From contig NC_135248.1 of assembly GCF_947623445.1 (NCBI RefSeq), forward strand, positions 2,852,977 through 2,916,976: a stretch of 64,000 nucleotides of DNA. Reading direction: 5' to 3'. The translations under genes were made by a program, and so were the position numbers. Below are positions 37,501-52,906 of the stretch, in pieces (within the stretch, counting starts at the first letter, position 1; each line of letters begins with the position of its first letter). This stretch comes from Clavelina lepadiformis (taxonomy: Eukaryota > Chordata > Ascidiacea > Aplousobranchia > Clavelinidae). The notes under the pieces are model-generated. The model searched no databases and was not told where the DNA came from. It worked only from the letters and a program-made list of their open reading frames with translations.

Positions 37501-39446
37501 GATGCCTCGCGGTGCTAATTCGGGTGTTTGCAAAGCCATTGTGTTTACCGGTAAATCTCGCTGAGTAAAGTCCCGCATAAATAATTGGTGCAACGCCGTA
37601 ACATTCATAATTGCATAACGATAAATTCCTGGGCGTGTATGCGTCTTTCCAAGCGCCTCGAGTCGGACACGGCGGTTATTTGTGGCTGGTCTTCGGTCAT
37701 TTTGAGGAAAACTTTGTCACGTTTACGTCGCCTTCTTTGCTCGAAGCGTGCCGCGTCGTATAATTGAAAGTAATATCAGCGGTAGAAACTAAGTTATATT
37801 AAAGTTTCGAACGTTGCCTTGTTATTGTCAATTAATGATTGCCGTGATAAAATAATGTTCGAAGAAATACAATTCTTGGAAATGATTTTGTGTTTAAGTG
37901 CTTAGGTTATGCGGTCGAAATTACCAAGGATGATCTGTTCAATAATATTGCTGAAACACCTCACATTAGAAGCAGCTAGCCCTTCCCATTCGTCATAATC
38001 CAGCATCATTTGGCAAACTATTAATTTCTGGCTTATTTTAATGTTTCTAGCTGGTTTGTTATAAATAAAAGCATAATCCGTCGCAATAGAACATTTTTGT
38101 TAAAATTAACAAGACCGGAGATCTTGTGGCATTACACAACCCGTGGTATGACGAAAATAAACTCTAATAGTCGATGTAAGACATTACTTTTATCTGATTT
38201 AGTTGATAACATTTTTTCGTAGACAAACTTCGCATTTCTAAATGTACTAGTTTCGTGTAAACTGAAAAGCTTACATACAGCAATATGTTTCTCTAAGATA
38301 CAAGCTAGATTCTAGAAAAAGGACTGTTGAAACATCCAACTTAAAGGTGCCTTTATAACCATCTAGCGGCAACAATCTTGAATTGTCAAACCGGCTGAAT
38401 GTCGCATGGTATCCAAGATTCAAACCAAACGTATCGAGCAAGCCCACAGTGAACAAAATATGTGATTGTGGCTTCCATCGCGACAACTGGTATAGAGCGG
38501 CAGAATCTCAAATTCAGCAAAATCGTTGTCTGAAGTTTATTAGTGTTAACCGTTAACAAGTACCATGATCAGCCACTTTGCCGTAAGGAATGGTATTGCG
38601 CACAGATGTTGGTCATGAAAAGAAACAAAAAACAGCAAGTGCCTTTTTGTTATTCACAGTTTTAATGTATTTTCAATGTGTTAAATGTCCATCACCAAGT
38701 ATTGGACACGGCGGCTTACCTAAGGAAAAGTATAAGATTGTTTGACAAAGATAAACATTAACTGGACATGTAGATTGTACGCTACATGAGTATTGGCCGT
38801 GGATTGGTTCCTTGTGTTCCAGAAGCACATCAGTGAACTCGTTGTAAAAATGTTACGTGCGTAATTGTTGGTGACCTAAGGTTTTCAGCAAACTCCTGTG
38901 TGTGACAAATGACTTTTTGAACGCCACCAATGTGCCTATAACCGTAACTTGTTTCATTTACAAGCTTTCAAAAGGCCCCGTCCGTAATCTACAAAACAGA
39001 AGATGTAAAAACTTACAAAACATGTTTTTATGTCGGCAAGCAGTGAGCTATGTATCCATATCGCTGCAAAACATATGTTCGCGCAGATAAAATACGATAA
39101 TAAACGACTTGTTTTTCGTGGCTGGACAAGGCTTGTGCGTTGTCAGGTATGTCGACAGTAGGCTATGTCGTTGTCAGGTCGGCGACCTTGTCATATTAAG
39201 AACAAATATTTGGCAAAATGAAAACTGTCAAAAAATCTGCTGAATTGGCTTATAAGAGCGGTTTGGTTTCCAGCAGAGAAAGAACTCTCCTTGTTACTTA
39301 AGCCGCATATCAGCGCTGAAAGTTGTGCAGTCAGTGTACGGGTGTTAGGGGCCTACTTCAGAGAAAGTTTTTAAACTTGTTTTCTAAAATTGCATAGGTT
39401 ACAGCATTTAAGTGAATATACTTTCAGCATTAAAGTGAATTGCACA
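34516..39446. other. long gene-free interval
   Basis: Nearly 5 kb between the start of receptor B (-) and the start of the cysteine-rich gene (+), so the flanking genes are divergent. I find no exon with convincing splice sites, no clear repeat family and no RNA gene. The region would contain both upstream regulatory regions. Confidence 0.5.
39250..39256 (+). promoter_or_regulatory. possible TATA box of the cysteine-rich secreted gene
   Basis: TTATAAG followed by a GC-richer segment lies about 190 bases before the ATG at 39447 in a non-coding stretch. Position is plausible for a TATA promoter, but there is no transcript evidence. Confidence 0.3.
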
Positions 39447-41363
39447 ATGATGAAAATGCGCGTTTGGTTGGCGCTGGTTTTAGTTGCTCTCAATTTGCCA
39501 GAAGCAGTCGTCACTCAAGGCTGTTCGTCGCATCACCAGCACCACAGCGGCCGTGATAGCGCGACCCATGTTCGGAACGGTATGAGATAACTTTTCTTTT
39601 CACTGATTTATTTCGTTTATAGAAAACTGTACAAAACCAACTGTGTACGTATTTGAATTTACCATTTCATAATAAAGGCCTGCAAAGACTATACTACCTA
39701 CAAGATACAGTGTATGGTGTGCTTATCAAGGTTTTATTGGCCACCAGAAGTTAGCGGCCTAAAATTGAAACCATAACCTAATCTGCAATTTCAAAAGTGA
39801 ATCCAGACTTACCAGTTTTACTTTGTGTTATAGTAATCTTTTTCATATATTACTTCAGTGGGCAAATGTGTTATGAGATTACTTGATTCGCCAAGCTGCC
39901 AAAGTGCATGTCATTCGGACTGTGAACCACTGACAAACATGAAAAGCTGCCTAGTAAATTGTTTAGGACCACAGATAAGCGATTTCTTTGGAGGGAGACA
40001 GGGTCATGGACGTCATACACGTGGTAAGTATGTTACTTCTTTCTTTCCAAGCGTTCTGTTCGTAACATGTCTGATTAGAAGTATCAGGTAACTGAGGTCA
40101 AAGGAGAACAGTACCGCGGTAATTTTTCATTATCGATACTGTCAGTACTTTTGGAAAAAAAGTGCTAAATCCCTGCACCGAATTACTTATTTCATGAATT
40201 TCTTTTCGGTCCTGGTACTCGGTACTTTTCAAGGTTTTAAGATGTATGTGTTTTAAAACTTCATTTTAATTAAACCATAAAGCCAACTTTTAGCATTTGC
40301 TGTTCTTTTCTAACCTACAAATATCCATCAAAGCTGCGAGAAGTGAGACCACGTATGTTTTGGCCAAGAGCGACCTGTAGTTGGACCTGATTTGGGGCAA
40401 AAATTGCACTTGGAACAGCGTCCTTTATACAAAAAGTACCGGTACCGAGTACCAACAAAGTACCGATTTTTTTTTGAAACTGTACTGAATATCAGTATCG
40501 TCGGTACATTTTTTCCAAGTAAAGGTACCGACAGTACTTTCAAAGTGAGACTGCAGACCTCTGATTGTATTCTGGTAAATCTAGAGCAACGATTAACTCC
40601 ACAATGTGCTTTTAATGTTGAGTACAATACTTTTTTGAACAATGTTTAGAAACTAAAATTATAGGCTGTTACTATTTTATCGGAAAAAAATCGTGCGTTC
40701 GAAGCTATTTTTCATGATTTCTTGTCAACCTAGGTTAAATGTTTAAACAAAGCAACCTAAATCTACTTTCTAATCGGAATCTAACTTCAATTAAACTTTA
40801 AATAGCTAAAATTAACTTTTTGCATATAGCCATTGCCCATTCTCCAAGCGTAACTGCCCACGTTTAACAATGGGACGCTTGGTCTATTTTCGATGAAATA
40901 GTAACTCCCTAAATTACTTTGGTAGTTTGTGGTTGCTTCCGCCATTGTAGATGTGGTAAATATTAATTAAAATTTAGGACTTAATTACAGACCTAGCAAA
41001 ACGTATGAGCTGCATGCAAAAGTGCAAAGGCCATGTAAAGTGTGAGGATGATACACCCAAGGAATGCATTCATGATGCTCTCTGCGTCTGCGCAAGCTGC
41101 ATGAAAACCAACACAAATTGCAAAGGAGGTAAAATATATATGTTAAATAGGGCTTTGCTGTAACTTCCCAGACTAGATTAACAAAAAAGTTGTGCGTTAA
41201 AGTCTTCAACGGTGAGATTCCCGGTAACCTGCAGTCATGCTTAAACTGCTCAGCATGAGTTTAGTATATTTTGGTGTGGCCACATGTAACATCAACTCTT
41301 GTTTTCCAACGTGTAGGTCGGCGCTGCACCAATATATTCGCCTGCTTACATGAATGCCATTAA
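39447..41363 (+). CDS. secreted cysteine-rich protein, 160 aa, family not recognised
   Basis: Exons 39447-39579, 39859-40023, 40991-41128, 41317-41363. All junctions are phase 1 and the stop is TAA. Signal peptide near residues 1-25 (MMKMRVWLALVLVALNLPEA, cleavage probably before TQGC). The mature protein has 18 cysteines, an even number: one in exon 1, six in exon 2, eight in exon 3, three in exon 4. Exon 2 gives GKCVMRL..SCQSACHSDCE..SCLVNCLG. Exon 3 gives RMSCMQKCKGHVKCED..ECIHDALCVCASC. Exon 4 gives RRCTNIFACLHECH at the end. A Gly/Arg/His-rich linker (GGRQGHGRHTRG) separates the exon 2 and exon 3 modules, and a His-rich patch follows the signal peptide. The CxxxC-type spacing could suit a helical disulfide-rich fold. 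A secreted ligand, toxin-like peptide or host-defence protein are all possible, and I do not assign one. Confidence 0.8.
40092..40563. repeat. imperfect palindromic repeat rich in GTACC/GGTAC, in an intron
   Basis: The two halves are related as inverted copies. The left half has CGATACTGTCAGTAC, and the complement of the right half has CGATACTGATATTCAGTAC with neighbouring TACCG blocks. The right end reads GCAGACCTCTG. I could not find a matching target duplication. It is probably a decayed foldback DNA element in intron 2 of the cysteine-rich gene. Confidence 0.4.
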
Positions 41364-41854
41364 ACCAACTTGGGAACATTTTCCATGCAGCTTCCAAGAC
41401 AACTGCACGAAGAGCTTTGTTATATATTTGTATTCATGCTATAACTAGACTATATTCCCATGCTCGCATATCACATTAAAGAGTGACTTTGAACTCAAGT
41501 AACCCCTGGTTTTGCGTCAAGTGTGTTCGGACGATTGGTTGACAACCGGAACCATACTAGTCAGTAAGGCCCGTGTGGTACGAAGTATGGTTCATATAGG
41601 GCAGTGGTAACAACCATATGATGGCCACAGTATTAATCTCGAGTTGTTTTGAGGTCTGTACAAAGGGCATATGCCATATAAGGTAGCAAATAGTTGGAAA
41701 ATAAAACGCAGCAAATTTTGGCTGACGAGGAAAATATCTGCTGACAATGCAGAACAGGCAAGGCTTTGAAAATGTATACAGCTTGTTTTAACGTACAAAG
41801 TTCACAAGAACAAATATTGACAAGTAACGATAAAATATCGGCAAAAAAGTCGAT
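41364..41854. other. convergent 3' ends of the cysteine-rich gene and NKAP
   Basis: Less than 500 bases hold the 3' UTRs of two genes that meet tail to tail. ATTAAA at 41475-41480 is a plausible poly(A) signal for the plus-strand gene. No other feature is seen. Confidence 0.5.
41475..41480 (+). terminator. candidate ATTAAA poly(A) signal
   Basis: Common variant hexamer 112 bases after the TAA of the cysteine-rich gene, followed by TG-containing sequence. Confidence 0.35.
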
Positions 41855-47350
<5,496 letters not shown>

Positions 47351-49287
47351 TTTATTAAGGTTTATGTGCAGCAAACCTTAAGCAAGATCTGAAGATAAAC
47401 ATGAATAGGCTATTATGACATTAAGAATCTCAGGGTATCTTACACTATTGCGATCTGACTTGAAGGCCTGTATGGACAGGAGTTATGAGGTAATAGAAAA
47501 GAAATTCTGACGTCATAATTCCTCATTACTCGATCCTGTACAGGAGTGCGAAAGTTAAGGTCCGAATCTAATACCTTCTTTAAAAAAAATGATAGGCCAA
47601 TCACTTTAAACCCTGAACACTTTTCATTTCATTCATTCATTTATTTGTCGTCAAAAGCGCAATGGGAACGAAAAATCAAGCCAGTTGAACAGGAAAAAGT
47701 GACAAAGCCGAAAAGGCTTAAAAAGTGTTTAAGAAAAATAACGTTAATAGTTGCTGGTAATAACTAGCACAGCCGCTAAACCTACATTTAGTTAAATCCA
47801 TAAAACATAAATAGGAAAAGCGAAAAATTAAGCACGCAAGCAGGTGGTGTGTTCAAGCAACTGATGATTGAAAATTGCTTCAATGCTGTACATCCATCCC
47901 AACACGGACAAATAAATTGTTGCATTAACCATTTAGGGTCAATCACTAATCAGCCTAGTTCCTGAAGTTCTGACTATAATGTGGGCTGGGGCTGGTCCGT
48001 ATTTTGTGGCACCTGTACACCTAAGAAAAATTTCAAACGGACTTTTTGCACAGTAGGTTACTATGTTATAACATTTCAGTTTAGATTAACTAGAAACGAT
48101 GAAACATAGCTTTGAACGCACGATGTTTTCCGGCGAAATAGTGACAGGCATAACTAAGCTATACCAGTTAGCAATTAGCATCCATCGTTTCGCTTCAGAC
48201 ACACAGTTAATGGCGAAAGGCAAACGATACAATACGATCGAATAGGATCAGCCTCCTATAAAAGGTTGTGCGCCAACTTTACTTTCCAATAGTTTGTGGT
48301 CATAGTTTGCTTTGGATAACTTAAAACTAGAAAAAATAATCAGAGTGGTAAAGTTCACGACGTGTCTTAACAATTTTTTTTGAAGAAGAGTGAGGTTTTA
48401 GTCTTATATAAAATAAAATTGGATGCAGTGGAGTCTTTTCTAAATTGAAATTAAAAAACTGTTTGCTAGATTCAGTTTTTCCAAGGTGATTCCCCATATT
48501 TAGGAAAGCCAAATTTTTGTCATACATTGTTGTCATAACAAATGTTGCATGTTGCTTTGCTTTAGTTTAAATAAAAATAGTTAACGTAAAATTAAACCTA
48601 TTTATTCAGTCAGTTTGAAACCAGTTTCTAAATTTCACGCCATATATCAAGTTGCTAAACGCGTAATGTACACAACTTTTTATCAATTTTTATTAATTGA
48701 AATAGTATTATAAACATTTATTTAATGAAATTAATAAAACGTTGGCAGAACGTTCAATATTTTTTTGGCTAGTCAAAAATCGTGCAAATAAATCGTTGAA
48801 AGAACATGAATAACTTAAGCGCAGTAATCTTATTTCCTGTAAGATTCACTTTCAAGCCACGCATTATTACGACATGTAGCCCATACGGAACCGGTTCTGC
48901 AAGCGTGATAGCGAAACTTGGGCTAGTTAGTTAAGTAACTAGCAACTGCAGTTATTGAAATCGGTGGAAAACTGTTGATAGCAGTGATAGTATTATCATA
49001 ATAGTGAAATGAAAACAAGTCTACACAATTGAAATAGCTCTTGTCTGCATAAATAACTGAATATCCCTTGTCTGTACCTTCAGTCGATACAATTACCTTT
49101 ACTGGCAGGGTTAGAGACCGAGAGTTTTCAGTTAAAGATCGTTCTGCATTTTAACTCAGAAGATTTTTAAGTTCGAAAAAATGATGTATTAAAAAAGATT
49201 GACATAATGATATGATTAAAAATGCTTTATACATGTAGCTTTTACTCAAAGGTTGCTTTGCTTTTAGCCTACTTTACGTTGGTTAAA
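47351..49287. other. divergent intergenic region between NKAP and the KDEL-protein gene
   Basis: The flanking genes start outward from here. A 130-bp foldback MITE lies 80-210 bases upstream of the NKAP ATG. The remainder is AT-rich without visible exons. Confidence 0.5.
47432..47563. repeat. foldback MITE, copy 1, upstream of NKAP
   Basis: Shares end sequences (AGGGTATCTTACACT on the left, AAGTTAAGGTCC on the right) and a palindromic core (GGAGTTATGAGGTAAT, TAATTCCTCATTACTC) with the copy at 62126-62256. GAATCT flanks both sides. The core includes a perfect CRE-like TGACGTCA at 47508-47515, about 160 bases upstream of the NKAP ATG. Confidence 0.7.
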
Positions 49288-50724
49288 ATGTTGAACTTAA
49301 GCTGGCATGTCGTCACAATTGTCGTAGTTGGTTTGCTGTTGACCTTTTCCAATTCAGAAACAATAGAGGTTGGTATATATATAACATTAGTACGGCTTTT
49401 GTTTAGATTTTCATTATTTTAGCAACGTGTTTCTATATAAAAAGAAATCGTTTAATTTGATAAAAAATGAAATGCTCCCATCTGGTAAACGTGGATATAA
49501 TGTGTGGTAACATTGTATGGGCACAGTTACATGAACCTATAGGCTCACTTGTATTGGAGACAAATCATAAATTTTTGTGCAAACAACTTCTAATGTATTA
49601 GGCTTCAATCCAACATTAGAACACGATAACACCAGTAACACCATTAACACGTCACAAACGTTTTACAAAGTCAAGTTACTGAAAGGTAATAATAGCCTGA
49701 GGCATAGCATTTCTCAAAGGTTTACTGAAAGTCTTACACAAATGAATGGTTTAGGTCAGACTACGTAACATCGTCTAATACGCCTTTTGTACAAGTCAAC
49801 CAATAACTTGATTCACTGTTTGTTTATTTCAGTCTTTGGAGGAAGCCATCAATGTAGGTGCGTATATCCTATTCTTCACTTGTCTATTATTTGTTCTTAT
49901 AAAAGTGGCAAAACGATGATGATGAATATTTCTACAGTAATCAGTGACTTAACGAGTAGCCTACAATAGTTTGTGATAAATAACTTGAATGGTGTATTTC
50001 AATCTTGATAATTACAGACGAACAATTTTTACTTAACCAAGTTATACAATTGCAAAAACATAATGACGATTATATTGTTCTACAATTTGCTTGTAATGAT
50101 CTCTTTATAATTGAAATCTTACAGAAAACAGTAGCCTATAGGCCTAAATGAAAGTTTATGAACAAACGTTTTATGTAACTTTTATAGGCACAGGCGATAC
50201 TTTCAACAAAATCTTTGCTGGCGATGGAGGAAACGCAAAACAGATGCTCGAACTGTATTATGAAAAGACTAAAATTGAGCGCGATTACCTTGATCAAGTA
50301 TTTGTAGAAGCGGCAGAAGTTTCTAACATTGAAGGTAGCCAATGTGATTAAAAATGGACGATAACAACAATATATGTATGGTTTAATCGATTCAGGCGTA
50401 ATTGCGGTGTGTATCTTTGCAAAAAAATACGACTAAAGCACGTATAATTAATTCCAAATATTTTTTACAGAACTCCAAAACATTCACTTGAACGTGGGAG
50501 AAGCAGTTGATTTTATAAATAAAGTTATCAAGCATTTTCAGTAAGTTACGTCAAGAAATTGGAATAGACTTTTAATTACTAAAATATAACCATAAGGTGC
50601 CGTAAATCGTAAACTAGTCAATCCAATATAGCAACGTCCCAGCTATTATATGGATATGAACTTTATATTACGTTTTACTTGCAGAAAAAATCCAAATGCT
50701 GGGCGCCAAAAAGACGAATTATAA
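49288..50724 (+). CDS. small ER-lumenal protein with signal peptide and KDEL terminus, 120 aa, family not recognised
   Basis: Exons 49288-49368, 49833-49857, 50188-50334, 50471-50540, 50685-50724. All GT-AG, phase-consistent, TAA stop. The N-terminus MLNLSWHVVTIVVVGLLLTF is a typical signal peptide, with cleavage likely near residues 21-24 (SNSETIE). The mature part, about 97 residues, is acidic to neutral and predicted mostly helical (KQMLELYYEKTKIERDYLDQ, then VFVEAAEVSNIEEL, then VGEAVDFINKVIKHF). It has no cysteine. It ends NAGRQKDEL, an exact KDEL retrieval signal, so it should reside in the ER lumen. I do not recognise a domain. An in-frame ATG at 49222 would extend the start, but the segment before 49288 resembles an intron end or leader (GCTTTTAG acceptor-like) and would bury the signal peptide. 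Confidence 0.8.
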
Positions 50725-51524
50725 TAATAATCAAAACCGGTGCACACTGCTGCCATCTAACAGTTGTCCGATTATTTTTAGATAAATCTCTTCAAGTTAT
50801 ATCAGAACTTAATTCAATTGTTTTTTGTTGTTTGGACCTTGGACGATGAACTTTGTAATGTATATTTGGCGCATACAAAATTAAAACTACAGGTTTTGTC
50901 GTACTCGTGTCATAATATAAGTGATTCTACGACAGAAACAAAATTGGCGGAGGTTTTCTGCGATATTCAGTTTAGTTGCGAAGGTTAAATTAAGCTGATT
51001 TTTAAGTCAGCTGTTGACGTTGAGGTGTTAAGCGTATTGGAAAACGTGTTTGTAACAACAAACACGTAATAACAGCTGAAGTTTGTCAGCTTTGTTTTAG
51101 GTTAACAAAATTCCTAGTACTATATTTGTTGCAAGTAACCGATACCACGCAATGTAATGAAAAATGCAATACAACTGCATGCAGTACTTACATTTATCTC
51201 AAATCTATTTTGTAGGATAAGCAAAAATGTTTTTCTCAAAAATTTGTATCTTCAAAATTTATCAAAATAATTTTCACTTGCCGTCAAAACCGATGTCTAT
51301 GTTAGTAAGGGAATTTCCTTTACGCGCCAAGACAAAACCAAACTAGCCTACTAGGTCTGAATGTTAATGGATGATAACTAAAGTTTCCCAACTTTCGATA
51401 CGAAGACACGAAGTTGAAATGCCATAGGCTTATATTTCAGCGTAACCTTGAGAAGGTCACGCAGCCTGTTGTTGAACAAGTCTACACTGAAATAGGAAAA
51501 TGGGGTCTAATCCAAAAGGTCACA

Positions 51525-51557
51525 ACCAAATGACGTCACAATTTGAGTAGCAGAAGT
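51525..51557 (+). repeat. 33-bp direct repeat, copy 1
   Basis: Begins ACCAAATGACGTCACAATTT. 28 of 33 bases match 51744-51776, which lies 219 bases downstream. This copy contains a CRE-like TGACGTCA. Confidence 0.6.
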
Positions 51558-51743
51558 CTAGGCCTAGCACAAGTAGCCTAGCCATATCAGTAAATCAGTG
51601 ATGTGATTTCGATAATCGACTTTGGCCGATTTAATCTCGCTTTTCGATGATTGATTCTGGGCGCCCTACACCCCCTAGATATCCTGGCGAAGTGCAGTTC
51701 TTCTCAGTCCGCCCTTTAACCTGGCCTAGTGCAGAAGTATTCG

Positions 51744-51776
51744 ACCAAATGGCATCACAATTCAAGTAGCAGGAGT
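51744..51776 (+). repeat. 33-bp direct repeat, copy 2
   Basis: Begins ACCAAATGGCATCACAATTC. Diverged copy of 51525-51557, with the CRE-like palindrome lost. Confidence 0.6.
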
Positions 51777-51990
51777 TATTAGGTTATGCACTCAATCTTA
51801 ACCCAGCCTTTATATAGCCTAAGTTGTGATACGCATTTGTGCGACAAACGTTGTTGGCTACTTAAACAACCATAGTCCTCTACTCCTGTTATCATGCAAT
51901 TGCCAACAACAGCCCATTATGGAAAGTGTGGTACAAATGAGCATGAAATCCATCAACGTTTGTGTTGAAATCTTACACATTCACGCCAAT

Positions 51991-52118
51991 TAATAGTAAA
52001 CAAACCGAGCAAATTTGGTTGTTTGAATGTCTGGTTAAGGTAAATAAACAAAATATTACTGCGCACACCATCATGCCAAAATTTTTTTTTGCATGCACAA
52101 TTTCTCATTGAAAACTGC
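51991..52118 (+). repeat. dispersed repeat, copy 1
   Basis: Shares, in the same order, TAATAGTAAACAAAC, GGTTGT, TAAATAAACAAA and ATCATGCCAAAATTT with 62762-62888, which is 10.8 kb away. The family is not identified. Confidence 0.5.
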
Positions 52119-52906
52119 TATAGCCTCCAGTAATGCTGACAGCCACCGAGATTAGAACCTATATACTTAATACAAGTAATGCTCTGGTTCCTTGAAAGTC
52201 AGTAGGGTATGTGGAGTCTAACACCTAAGTATATGTAGCATTGTTGTAATCAGCCTGTATGGAAAGTTTGTAGGCGCTCACTAAAAGCAGGGCCAGGTTT
52301 AAAATTTGTAGCGCAAAATCGGAATGAAAACAAGTTACAGTTAAAGACTGTCCAGAAATCATTTCTACAAATGAAGGTCCAAGTGATGGCCGTAGACAGT
52401 TCAGAATCAATTTTACATATGCCGGTCCAACTGATGGAACTCCTTTTTTTAAATGCAACTGTGCAAGATGTCTATAGACAACTTCATGTGCTGTAATTAG
52501 ACTTACTAATGGTTTATTGTATAAAGTGATACACAAAAATACATATGATATTGCCTTAAACCCTTTTACAAAATCATCAGTCGCTTAAATTGTAGGTATG
52601 ATACATGATTTGGGGTTTGAAACTACAGTTCAACTTTGAATACCCACATATAAACATAACTTGTAATTTAAAAGGAATAGGATATACAGGTTAGATCTAT
52701 ATGTACAAATTCTTTTGAGCTCTTTGGTGCATACTGCATAACTTGTGAAGATAAGCTTTAATATACAGATCAGCGGGTCTAAGTTTTTTAAAAGTATTGC
52801 AATGATCCCCTTTTTGCTTTTTTCTTTTATTTGTTTTATCTTGTTTATTTATTTGCATCCAGAAAATTGCGTGTGAAGCATTAGTTTTGCCAAATCAACA
52901 CTTTGC

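Larger units (their letters stand above)
50725..52906. other. intergenic region between the KDEL gene and HAT1
   Basis: No exon seen. It contains a 33-bp repeat pair (51525-51557, 51744-51776), one copy of a dispersed repeat (51991-52118) and a locally duplicated segment near 52345-52440. The HAT1 promoter should lie at its right end. Confidence 0.5.

Noticed and set aside
52225-52536. Minus-strand open frame of 103 codons as a gene
   Set aside because: No homology recognised, no splice context, and it coincides with a local tandem repeat. Kept only as a low-interest observation.
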